A stretch of DNA of 6,768 nucleotides from Ahrensia sp. (GTDB lineage Bacteria; Pseudomonadota; Alphaproteobacteria; Rhizobiales; Rhizobiaceae), in NCBI GenBank assembly GCA_024639025.1, contig JAHEJF010000085.1, forward strand, positions 1-6,768. Reading direction: 5' to 3'. The notes beneath the pieces were generated by a model. The model made no database searches and was not told the DNA's origin. It saw only the letters and a list, made by a program, of their open reading frames with translations. Below are positions 1 through 6,603 of the stretch, in pieces. A program made the translations under genes and the position numbers. How positions within the stretch are numbered: the stretch's first letter is position 1; every line of letters begins with the position of its first letter.

Positions 1-10
1 GCGATGCCCG

Positions 11-87
<77 letters not shown>

Positions 88-176
88 ATAAAATCATACA
101 CTTAACTCAAATTTGGACCATTTAGAAAGTTGGATTGTCTCGTATTTGTCTCACGAATTTGAAGCAAATCTCCGGA

Positions 177-204
177 CAATGCTGCATGCGAAAGCGTAGC
201 ATTG
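177..204 (+). other. stem-loop with GAAA tetraloop
   Basis: CAATGCT (177-183) pairs perfectly with AGCATTG (198-204). Inside it, after a 2-nt GC bulge, ATGC (186-189) pairs with GCGT (194-197), including one wobble that forms in plus-strand RNA. The loop is GAAA, a stable GNRA tetraloop. No U-tract follows, so it is not an ordinary intrinsic terminator. It could be part of a small RNA or a processing structure for the tRNA transcript. The function is unknown. Confidence 0.5.
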
Positions 205-314
205 CTGTGTTGAATGCCCAGGTCATTCTAAGTTTGTGTGCGGGCCAGGAATACGACAAAGCCAATTAGCCTTCAGATGGGCTGCCCGAAGTACCCCTAG
301 AAACGGTCGTGATG

Positions 315-388
315 TCGCCAAGACGCGTAGGCGGTTCATGACCCGAAAGGGAGTTTTGTAGAACTTGGCGAGCGTCCGCTATGCGGAC
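315..388. other. paired inverted repeats, possible structured element
   Basis: TCGCCAAG (315-322) is an exact inverted partner of CTTGGCGA (364-371). Between them lies a short CCC-GAAA-GGG hairpin (342-351). Immediately after is a second hairpin, GTCCGC-TAT-GCGGAC (374-388). The close succession of pairings in a gene-free gap could reflect a structured RNA or a DNA repeat. No promoter or U-tract was found to settle the strand. Function unassigned. Confidence 0.35.
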
Positions 389-607
389 AAAGCTGCCGTT
401 ACCTGATTGTTACCAGTGGGTGGAAACCAGACATACGCAGCAGTTTTGAACCAAGGTCTTTTTTTCGGAAGCACTGGAAAGCGATTACAAATTTTACATT
501 GCCGGTCGGCTCAATCCATTTTATTTTGGAGAGCCAGAGGGAGTGGCCGCGCAATATCGTGGCTTTTGCGTGTCCATCACAAAAAGGCATCCTCTAGGTG
601 AAATAGT

Positions 608-2170
608 CTACTTTTTTGGGTGCCTTGGGTATTGCGGCGGTGTAACCGGGACATAAGGAAAGCGTCCGCGCTGCTTGGTTGCTGTGGTGCTCGGATCGTT
701 ACCGCCGCGCACATATACTTTGGCAGGATCGTAACTCGGGCCAAAATCCCATGAAGGGAACCGCCCATGCTTCATTGCATCTTGTACAAAGATGCGTTTT
801 CGCTGCGATGCCCTAATCCGCTGATCAAGGTCATCCTCATCCCAGCGTTCATGCATTTCGGCAAACATTGCGTTCATTTCTTCTTTATAGCTTGGATTGT
901 CTGCGAGATTTGTCAATTCATGCGGGTCTTTCTCAAGATCAAAGAGCATCTTTGGATCAGTTCGACTGTGCACGAGTTTCAAATTGCCTTTAATCATGAT
1001 GAACGCCGGAGCATAAAGTCCCTCGCCGTTGAATTCGATAAATATCTTGTCTTCAGCGCTTCCTCGTTGGGGTAAGTTCAAAAGACTGCGACCATCAAAG
1101 GGTGCGGCGTAACCATCGAATTTGCCCCCGCTTGCGATGTCGGTGAATGTTGGCAGCAGATCGACCAGCGAGGTCAGCGTATCTTCGCGATGACCAGCTT
1201 TCATGCCTGGCCCCTGTGCAATCAACGGCACCCGAATGGAAGCCTCATATGGATTGAATTTGTACCACATACCACGTTCTCCCAGCATTTCGCCGTGGTC
1301 GGAGGTAATGAATATATAGGTATTTTCAAGCTGACCAATGCTTTCAAGTGTATCCATCAACTCGCCGATCAGCTCATCAATATGAGTGACCATTGCAAAA
1401 TAGCCTCTTCGCGCATTGTAGAGCTGTTCCGGCGTTACATCGAATTCGTCCTGCCTGATGGTCAGATAGTATCGCTGCGACCACGGATCGCGATGCTCGT
1501 AGGGAATATGGCCCACTTCAGGTTCAGGAATATCCACCCCTTCGTACATATCCCAGTATTTTTTGCCAGCAACAAACGGGTTGTGAGGTTGGGTGAATGA
1601 AACATGTAATAAGAAAGGACGATCGTCTGTGGAGCGCGCGTGATTGTACATCTCTTGTTTGGCAGCGTTACAAACCTCCTCGTCAAAGTCGATTTGGAGA
1701 TTGCGTTCGCAGTGGCCCGCTTCAACGACGCTCAACAAGCTCATGACGGAAGGCGCATAAGGTTCGTCCGTTTTTTCCCAATCCGCGGTCCATGCGAAAT
1801 CTGATGGATAAATGTCTGTCGTCACGCGCTCCTCAAACCCATGGAGCTGATCAGGGCCCACAAAATGCATCTTGCCTGCAAGCGTTGTCTTGTAGCCTAG
1901 CGTACGCAAGTAGTGAGCAAAAGTCGGCTCTGATGGTAAAAATTCTGCACCATTATCGAACACGCCGACATCTGAAGGCAATCGGCCAGTCATCATTGAC
2001 GCCCGCGACGGCCCGCACACTGGATTGTTGCAATAGCTGTTGGTGAAAGTAGTGCCGTTCCTGGATATCTTGTCGATGTTTGGCGTGATGGCGTAAGGCT
2101 TACAGTAGGCGGACAAGCACATAGCGGTCATTTGATCAGCCTGGATGACTAGAATATTGGGACGAGACAT
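608..2170 (-). CDS. cytoplasmic type I sulfatase, choline-sulfatase (BetC)-like
   Basis: A 520-aa formylglycine-dependent sulfatase expected to hydrolyse a sulfate ester to sulfate and an alcohol. The signature C52-G-P-S-R56 carries the cysteine converted to formylglycine. Metal and active-site positions are D12, D291-H292, K100, H102, H196 and K304. The stretch KMHFVGPDQLHGFEER (100-115) and the tail after about residue 455 (RKRIFVQDAMKHG, then W474-D475) match the choline-sulfatase layout, including its C-terminal extension. Length is close to the roughly 512 aa of BetC. There is no signal peptide, so it should act in the cytoplasm on imported substrate and needs a formylglycine-generating or equivalent maturase encoded elsewhere. 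It is last in the operon, 82 bp after the TAXI receptor gene. Aligned from memory to Sinorhizobium BetC, W127 matches W129 but M143 replaces H145, and FTHPHDP reads FTQPHNP. Family assignment is firm; choline-O-sulfate as substrate is doubtful, and no bet genes adjoin it. Confidence 0.9.
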   Translation of the reverse strand: MSRPNILVIQADQMTAMCLSAYCKPYAITPNIDKISRNGTTFTNSYCNNPVCGPSRASMMTGRLPSDVGVFDNGAEFLPSEPTFAHYLRTLGYKTTLAGKMHFVGPDQLHGFEERVTTDIYPSDFAWTADWEKTDEPYAPSVMSLLSVVEAGHCERNLQIDFDEEVCNAAKQEMYNHARSTDDRPFLLHVSFTQPHNPFVAGKKYWDMYEGVDIPEPEVGHIPYEHRDPWSQRYYLTIRQDEFDVTPEQLYNARRGYFAMVTHIDELIGELMDTLESIGQLENTYIFITSDHGEMLGERGMWYKFNPYEASIRVPLIAQGPGMKAGHREDTLTSLVDLLPTFTDIASGGKFDGYAAPFDGRSLLNLPQRGSAEDKIFIEFNGEGLYAPAFIMIKGNLKLVHSRTDPKMLFDLEKDPHELTNLADNPSYKEEMNAMFAEMHERWDEDDLDQRIRASQRKRIFVQDAMKHGRFPSWDFGPSYDPAKVYVRGGNDPSTTATKQRGRFPYVPVTPPQYPRHPKK

Positions 2171-2176
2171 AGCTAA

Positions 2177-2181
2177 ATCCT
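2177..2181 (-). promoter_or_regulatory. ribosome binding site of the sulfatase gene
   Basis: The minus strand reads AGGAT, with 6 nt before the ATG at 2170 (7 nt from the AGGA core). It supports this start. It lies 13 nt downstream of the intercistronic hairpin, so the hairpin could fold without covering it. Confidence 0.65.
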
Positions 2182-2194
2182 AACAATTGAACTT

Positions 2195-2229
2195 CCCATC
2201 CGAGCCGACTAGGAGACGGCCCGAATGGG
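2195..2229 (-). other. intercistronic mRNA stem-loop between TAXI receptor and sulfatase genes
   Basis: In the minus-strand transcript CCCATTCGGGCCG pairs with CGGCTCGGATGGG over 13 uninterrupted base pairs around a 9-nt loop. Two pairs are G-U and would be A-C mismatches in plus-strand RNA, so the structure favours the operon transcript. No U-tract follows the 3' arm, which continues AAGTTC, so it does not look like a standard intrinsic terminator. It starts 23 nt past the receptor stop codon. A likely role is to protect the receptor mRNA 3' end, or to set a processing point so that receptor and sulfatase are made in different amounts. That role is inferred. Confidence 0.7.
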
Positions 2230-2252
2230 TGGGAGAAACATTTAGAGCAGAA

Positions 2253-3227
2253 TTAACCGCCAGTTCTGGCTGCAAATTCTTCAATGCCCGGCACATTAAT
2301 TTCGCGATAATAACGCAATGCACCCGGGTGCAAAGGTGAGCCAAAGCCATTAAGAACGGTGTCAACAGACATCTTGCCAAAGGCTGGATGCACTCCTGCC
2401 AAAGCTTCGAGATTATCAAAGACAGCTTTCGTCATTTGGTAGACGCGTTCTTCAGGTACATCTGCCGAAATTACCAGTCCGTTGGCCAAACCATAAGTCG
2501 GTGTATCAGCGGCAACATCTTCATAAGTACCGCCTGGAATGGACAGCCGGAAATATGGCGGATAGTCAGCGCGCAGAGCTTCAAAGAAATCATCTTCGAC
2601 AGGGATCAACTTTAGGTCACGTTGAGCGTTGAGTTTGATCACCGGCGCCAGAGGAAAAGAGCCATTCCACAGTGCAGCGTCAATATTGCCGTCACTGAGC
2701 ATATCGACCATATCGCCTAGGCGCACCCGGAATGGTTCAAAATCTTCACCTGCAACCTTAGCCATCAGGACATTTGCATCGAGCATAGAAACACCGCCGG
2801 GCTGCCCCATGCCAATCCGTTTGCCTTTTAGGTCTTCAATTGAGTTCACCGGTCCGCCTTCAAGCGTGATGATGTGCATTGCAACAGGCGCAATTGACAT
2901 CCACGCCATGATTTTGCCTGGCTCTGAACCTTCGTAATTGCCAGTTGCCGTGTAGGCTTCGTAGGCCGAAAGCGACGTCGCCATTGAGGCTTCCATTTCG
3001 CCACCTTGCATTAACGCAATGTTGGCAACATAGCCTTTGGTTTCCTCAGCAGTGGCTTGAACGCCTTCAACGTTTTTGTTGATCACATCTGCAATGCCAG
3101 CCGACCAAGTGTAAGCAGTGCAAGTCACGGGACAAGAACCGATCGACAGGAAGTCGGCGCTCTGCGCTAGTGTCGGGGCAGAAAGCGTCGCCGCCAAAAT
3201 AACTGCCGTTTTAAGATTGAATTTCAT
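2253..3227 (-). CDS. TAXI-family TRAP transporter solute-binding protein
   Basis: A 324-aa periplasmic receptor that would deliver substrate to the adjacent fused TRAP permease. Residues 1-23 form a signal peptide (basic MKFNLK, a hydrophobic AVILAATLSAPTLA stretch, likely cleavage after AQS). The mature part has the TAXI (TRAP-associated extracytoplasmic immunogenic) layout: a first beta-strand and ligand loop at 27-40, an LKGKRIGMGQPGG motif at 133-145, a helix with DMVDMLSDGNIDAALW at 172-187, and the closing EERVYQMTKAVFDN segment at 259-272. The ligand loop is atypical: where family members usually have a glycine-rich run after IG, this protein has SCPVTC, giving C32 and C36, its only cysteines. 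The start is supported by AGGGAG 7 nt before the ATG. The gene lies 45 bp after the permease stop and is clearly in the same operon. The transported compound cannot be read from the sequence; the neighbouring sulfatase suggests a sulfate ester. Confidence 0.9.
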   Translation of the reverse strand: MKFNLKTAVILAATLSAPTLAQSADFLSIGSCPVTCTAYTWSAGIADVINKNVEGVQATAEETKGYVANIALMQGGEMEASMATSLSAYEAYTATGNYEGSEPGKIMAWMSIAPVAMHIITLEGGPVNSIEDLKGKRIGMGQPGGVSMLDANVLMAKVAGEDFEPFRVRLGDMVDMLSDGNIDAALWNGSFPLAPVIKLNAQRDLKLIPVEDDFFEALRADYPPYFRLSIPGGTYEDVAADTPTYGLANGLVISADVPEERVYQMTKAVFDNLEALAGVHPAFGKMSVDTVLNGFGSPLHPGALRYYREINVPGIEEFAARTGG

Positions 3228-3234
3228 AATGTAT

Positions 3235-3240
3235 CTCCCT
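3235..3240 (-). promoter_or_regulatory. ribosome binding site of the TAXI receptor gene
   Basis: The minus strand reads AGGGAG, 7 nt before the ATG at 3227. It is the strongest match of this kind in the operon, consistent with a receptor needed in excess over its permease. Confidence 0.7.
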
Positions 3241-3272
3241 TTTGATTTATGTTTGGTTTGTCGTGCGCCTGA

Positions 3273-5168
3273 TTATGTTTTTGCCGATTTGATTTTCTGG
3301 CGCGTTGTCCAAAAAATGAGGACCGTGAGTATTGCAAATGCGGTGAGATCAAAGCGCCATTCTGAACTCATGAACAGGATTGCGGCTGCCGCAAACAGAA
3401 GTCGCTCCACTAAATTCAACCGACCAGTGAAATAGCCAAGCATCGCAGCGCTGGCGCAAATGCCGCCTAGAATCGCCGTAACAAATGATGCTGTAATCTG
3501 AATCCAAGTCACATCCTGCCCAAGAATGGCCGGGTCGTAGACAAAGAAATAGGGTACCGCGAAAGCGGCCATCCCGAATTGGCACGCTAGCACCGCAATT
3601 TTAAGCGGGTTCCCCTTTGCAATGGAGGCTGCGGCATAAGCGGCGAGCGCCACCGGCGGCGTGATGGATGACAGCATGGCCGAATAAAGTACGAATAGAT
3701 GCGCTGCCAGCAGACTAACACCGAGGTCCACCAACGCAGGTGCCACCAATGTGGCCACGAGAATATACGCAGCAGCAGTTGGTAATCCCATGCCGAGGAT
3801 CAGACAGGTTAGCATCGTTAGTACGAGTGCCAATGGGAGCGATCCCCCCGACAAGATAACAACGAGGGTGGAAAACTTCAGTCCAATGCCTGTGAGAGTG
3901 ATGATGCCGATGATCACTCCTGCAACCGCACAAGCAAGCGCAACGGGGATCACCGCGTTCGCAGCCGCAATGCAGGTTTCAACAATTCTGCGTGGCGTTT
4001 GGGCCGTCGCACTATCAAGATAACTGACCAGCGCTGAAGCCGTTATCGCCCAAAAGGAAGCCAGCATGATGGAATAGCCGTTGAGCAACATGCTTACGAA
4101 AACAGGCAGAGGAATTAGTAGATATGACCGTTTCAAGATCGAGGCCCAGTCTGTAACCGAGTCTGAATTTCTCATGACTGGGATGTTGCGCTTGACGGCC
4201 TCGAAATGAACCATCGCCAGCAAAACAGCGTAGAATATCACTGCTGGTAAAAACGCGGCCTTCGCAATTGTGATATAGGAAGTGTTGGTGAACTCAGCCA
4301 TGATAAACGCGGCAGCGCCCATGACCGGCGGCATCAATTGTCCTCCGGTGGAAGCTACTGCCTCAATCGCGCCAGCCGCTTCCTTTCGGTAACCGCTGTT
4401 GCGCATCAATGGGATAGAGATGGGGCCGGTTGTCAAAACATTTGCAACAGCCGTGCCAGAAATCATACCCATCAGGCTTGATCCAACGACGGCGGCCTTT
4501 GCGGGTCCACCCCGCATGCGGCCCGTAAACGCGGTTGCGTAATCCATGAGCACCTGGCCTGCACCGGTTTTCTCAAGCAAAGCGCCAAGAACGACCACAC
4601 CAGTTACGAATGTGGCACTGACTCCTAGCGGCGTACCGAAAATTCCGCCGCCGCCCAGATAAACTTGCGAGGCCACCCGCTTGAGTGAGTAACCGCGGTG
4701 TGCAAGCGGATCAGGCAGGTATGCGCCAAACAAGCCGTACAAGATAAAAAGTGCGGCAAGCAGCACGACTGGCCAGCCAATAGTGCGTCGACAGCCATCG
4801 AACAGCGCGATGACAAGCAATATTCCAAACACTATTTCGTACTGTGTTATGGAACCATATCGATCGTTGATGGCGTCAAAATTGAATAGCTGGTGCCCCG
4901 TCGCAATCGCTGCTCCCGTCAACGCGATGACAATCCAGATTCTGCTGAGAATTGCCGTCGATCCAGTGCGTGAAATTATGTCCGGATTGAAAGTTGCCTT
5001 GAGCGCACTTGCAAACACCAAGATCATGACGAGCAAGAGATGTGCGCTACGCTGGATTCCATCAGGGAAAACGCCAAAGAAAGCGGTATAGAGAGTCAGT
5101 CCGACCAAAATCACAGCTGAAGCAGCGATGACTGTCGGCAAAACTTTGTGCTGCAGCGCGTCAGCCAT
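3273..5168 (-). CDS. fused TRAP transporter permease, 4TM/12TM (DctQM-type, TAXI class)
   Basis: A 631-aa inner-membrane protein that would import the substrate delivered by the TAXI receptor, driven by an ion gradient. Small-subunit-like segments come first: hydrophobic stretches at about 10-34, 42-60, 77-95, 110-126 and 130-151. The large DctM-like part then begins around residue 165. Family patterns in order are GGPAKAAVV (220-228), ISGTAVANV (236-244), EAVASTGGQLMPPVMGAAAF from 269, GMGLPTAAAYI (459-469) and ITPPVALAAY (502-511). More hydrophobic segments run to the C-terminus, which ends in basic residues. I chose the ATG at 5168 because GAGGAA lies 7 nt upstream. The in-frame ATG at 5213 would add 15 residues but has no ribosome binding site and overlaps the regulator gene by 53 bp. 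With the chosen start the overlap with the regulator stop is 8 bp, indicating translational coupling. The gene looks intact. Confidence 0.92.
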   Translation of the reverse strand: MADALQHKVLPTVIAASAVILVGLTLYTAFFGVFPDGIQRSAHLLLVMILVFASALKATFNPDIISRTGSTAILSRIWIVIALTGAAIATGHQLFNFDAINDRYGSITQYEIVFGILLVIALFDGCRRTIGWPVVLLAALFILYGLFGAYLPDPLAHRGYSLKRVASQVYLGGGGIFGTPLGVSATFVTGVVVLGALLEKTGAGQVLMDYATAFTGRMRGGPAKAAVVGSSLMGMISGTAVANVLTTGPISIPLMRNSGYRKEAAGAIEAVASTGGQLMPPVMGAAAFIMAEFTNTSYITIAKAAFLPAVIFYAVLLAMVHFEAVKRNIPVMRNSDSVTDWASILKRSYLLIPLPVFVSMLLNGYSIMLASFWAITASALVSYLDSATAQTPRRIVETCIAAANAVIPVALACAVAGVIIGIITLTGIGLKFSTLVVILSGGSLPLALVLTMLTCLILGMGLPTAAAYILVATLVAPALVDLGVSLLAAHLFVLYSAMLSSITPPVALAAYAAASIAKGNPLKIAVLACQFGMAAFAVPYFFVYDPAILGQDVTWIQITASFVTAILGGICASAAMLGYFTGRLNLVERLLFAAAAILFMSSEWRFDLTAFAILTVLIFWTTRQKIKSAKT

Positions 5169-6420
5169 GCGCCGCTTCCTCAGACTTTTCGGCTGCACTT
5201 GCGAACCGGTCATAATCTAAGCGATCTGAATAACAAAAAGAGTGCAATGCAAGCAGTGGTGCCGCTTCCACAGATGACACTGTACCTTTGACTAGTTGGA
5301 AAGACCTCTGTGGATCAAAATCAAACTGGTCAGCAAGCGTCGATCTAACTGCATCAAAATAGCACTCATTTGAACCCAAATAACCGCTGAGAATGATCAT
5401 TTTGGGACCAAGTAGTTTGGCGACACTATCTAGTGCTGGAGCCAATTTTGAACCTGCTTCAGCGACCAGGTCAGATGCTTCAGCATCTTCGAGAGCGTCT
5501 AAAAGAGTCTTGGCATAGAACGACAATTTAGATGTATCGAAGGCTCGGTGATCAAGTTTGCCCATCCGGGACAACAATCCAAAGCCGGTGGCCGAAAGGT
5601 TTAGACAATCATGCCTCCCACATATGCAAGTGAGCGGTCGTTCTTCTGCCCTAAAGTGCCCCAAAAGACCGGAGATGCCAGAATTGCCGCGTACAAGCCG
5701 ATTTTCCGACACAACGCCCGCGCCGACGAAAGTGGCAGCGTGGATCAAGGTAAAATTGGCGACATTGCGGGCGGTGCCAAATCGCATTTCTGCAATTGCC
5801 AAGGCATTGGAAATGTTTTCCAGTTCAACTGGCAGATCGATAATTTTTTTGATTTCCCTACAGAACTGACCCGCGTCATTTGCCCAACCGAAATATTCGG
5901 ATTCTACAATTTCTCCTCGCTCGGGATCTGTGCTGGCCGACATAGCAACGCCCACGCCCACGATCCGGTCGACATCGACGCCGGAGGACTCAATCAATTC
6001 AAACAGTGCTTGGGCATAGGTTTGAGCAGCTTCCGACACGCTTTGGAACGGAACATTTTCTGGACGGCTGCTTGCGCAAAGTCGGCCGTCAGCATCACAA
6101 ATTGATACTTCCGAATGGTACGCAGAAACGGTGATACCAACTGCGAATAGGCCATTTTTTACAATTCGAAGGCCGGTTTTAGGTCTGCCGACGTTGTTTT
6201 TTTTGGCTTCGGTGCTGTCTGGATCGATAAATTCTTCAATTATTCCAGCGCCCAACAATTCTCGTACAATTCGGGTCGCCGCCATTTCTGAAAAGCCACA
6301 CATACGCGAAAGCTCCGCCCTAGAGAGTCCTGGTTCCGCTTGTATCCGCGACAAGATCATTCCTCGGTGCGTTTTCCGAAGGCTCGCCGGTGTTGCGCTT
6401 ACGTTTTTATTAATAACCAT
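5161..6420 (-). CDS. ROK-family transcriptional regulator
   Basis: A 419-aa DNA-binding regulator, probably a repressor of this operon. The N-terminus holds a winged helix-turn-helix (about 14-63, core LSRAELSRMCGFSEMAATRI). A ROK (repressor, ORF, kinase) sugar-kinase-like fold follows from about 90. The zinc site is complete, with H255, C265, C267 and C272 in the H-x9-C-x-C-x4-C spacing of Mlc and NagC. It is unlikely to be a kinase: the catalytic Asp of the usual ENDxNA motif is I203 (ENISNAL, 201-207). The Glu before GH in the usual GExGH is also lost (GLLGH), and the Glu of CLE is N274. The effector may therefore differ from a plain hexose. It is first in the operon and overlaps the permease start by 8 bp. 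M1 has no clear ribosome binding site; M21 has GAGGA directly abutting it and would cut into the helix-turn-helix lead-in, so M1 is kept. Confidence 0.9.
   Translation of the reverse strand: MVINKNVSATPASLRKTHRGMILSRIQAEPGLSRAELSRMCGFSEMAATRIVRELLGAGIIEEFIDPDSTEAKKNNVGRPKTGLRIVKNGLFAVGITVSAYHSEVSICDADGRLCASSRPENVPFQSVSEAAQTYAQALFELIESSGVDVDRIVGVGVAMSASTDPERGEIVESEYFGWANDAGQFCREIKKIIDLPVELENISNALAIAEMRFGTARNVANFTLIHAATFVGAGVVSENRLVRGNSGISGLLGHFRAEERPLTCICGRHDCLNLSATGFGLLSRMGKLDHRAFDTSKLSFYAKTLLDALEDAEASDLVAEAGSKLAPALDSVAKLLGPKMIILSGYLGSNECYFDAVRSTLADQFDFDPQRSFQLVKGTVSSVEAAPLLALHSFCYSDRLDYDRFASAAEKSEEAAHG
5176..5181 (-). promoter_or_regulatory. ribosome binding site that sets the permease start
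   Basis: The minus strand reads GAGGAA, 7 nt before the ATG at 5168 and inside the last codons of the regulator gene. It decides for the shorter permease start, because nothing comparable precedes the ATG at 5213. Confidence 0.7.
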
Positions 6421-6434
6421 CTGTTAGTTAATAA
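6407..6434. promoter_or_regulatory. candidate operator: AT-rich imperfect palindrome over the regulator start codon
   Basis: TTATTAA (6407-6413) is the exact inverted partner of TTAATAA (6428-6434). Inside it AAC (6415-6417) pairs with GTT (6423-6425) around the 5-nt centre CATCT. One unpaired base on the left and two on the right make it imperfect. It covers the ATG of the ROK gene and a possible -10 box. Dyads with AT-rich flanks are typical targets of ROK repressors, so autoregulation is the natural reading. Binding is inferred. Confidence 0.45.
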
Positions 6435-6456
6435 TGTAATTTTACTTTTCGATCAA
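6428..6456 (-). promoter_or_regulatory. possible sigma-70-like promoter of the operon
   Basis: The minus strand has TTGATC (6456-6451) as a -35-like box, a 17-nt spacer and TATTAA (6433-6428) as a -10-like box. Transcription would begin at or just before the ATG at 6420, giving a leaderless or very short-leader message, which would fit the absence of a ribosome binding site there. The region is AT-rich, so chance matches are likely, and an alternative -10 such as TACATT is possible. Confidence 0.3.
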
Positions 6457-6603
6457 GTCATTTTTTCCAATGAGGTGTTTGCTCGCTGGTCTTGACCTAC
6501 TCGAATGCCTGAATCGCGCAGCCAGTGTCAATTATCAGAAGTGGTAATAGCTTTGGAGCGGAAGCTGCCTGTAGTCATTGTTCGTCTATGTCCGCTTTGG
6601 GCT
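6457..6603. other. intergenic sequence upstream of the operon, no gene seen
   Basis: No open frame with a ribosome binding site or family resemblance is visible on either strand. The segment includes AGCGGA (6557-6562) and its inverted partner TCCGCT (6591-6596), part of a degenerate motif that also resembles 374-400. Confidence 0.5.

Larger units (their letters stand above)
88..607. other. gene-free region between tRNA-Arg and the sulfatase gene
   Basis: About 520 bases lie between the tRNA and the convergent 3' end of the sulfatase gene. I found no convincing coding region. The two open frames near 399-601 lie on opposite strands, lack ribosome binding sites and have no recognisable protein pattern. 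The stretch contains three possible stem-loops (177-204, 315-371, 374-388), listed separately, and a T-run at about 460-467 without a stable stem before it. No canonical terminator for the minus-strand operon is evident just past 608. A decayed gene or an unannotated RNA cannot be excluded. Confidence 0.6.

Noticed and set aside
452..470. T-run after ACCAAGGT as a terminator of the tRNA transcript
   Set aside because: Only a 3-bp stem with a 2-nt loop can form before the T-run.
399..601. Two opposite short open frames in the gap (399-590 minus, 407-601 plus)
   Set aside because: They overlap each other on opposite strands, lack ribosome binding sites and show no family pattern.
1190..1600. 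136-codon plus-strand open frame
   Set aside because: It lies wholly antisense within the sulfatase gene, whose protein is clearly recognised.
2195..2229. Intercistronic hairpin as an intrinsic terminator
   Set aside because: The stem is strong but no U-tract follows in the minus-strand transcript, and the sulfatase gene begins shortly after.
2180..2419. 79-codon minus-strand open frame between receptor and sulfatase
   Set aside because: It is mostly an out-of-frame reading of the receptor 3' end and runs through the hairpin; there is no family resemblance.
5169..5213. Upstream ATG at 5213 as the permease start
   Set aside because: No ribosome binding site precedes it and it overlaps the regulator by 53 bp; the ATG at 5168 has GAGGAA at good spacing.
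5611..6105. 164-codon plus-strand open frame
   Set aside because: It is antisense to the ROK gene, with no ribosome binding site or recognisable domain.
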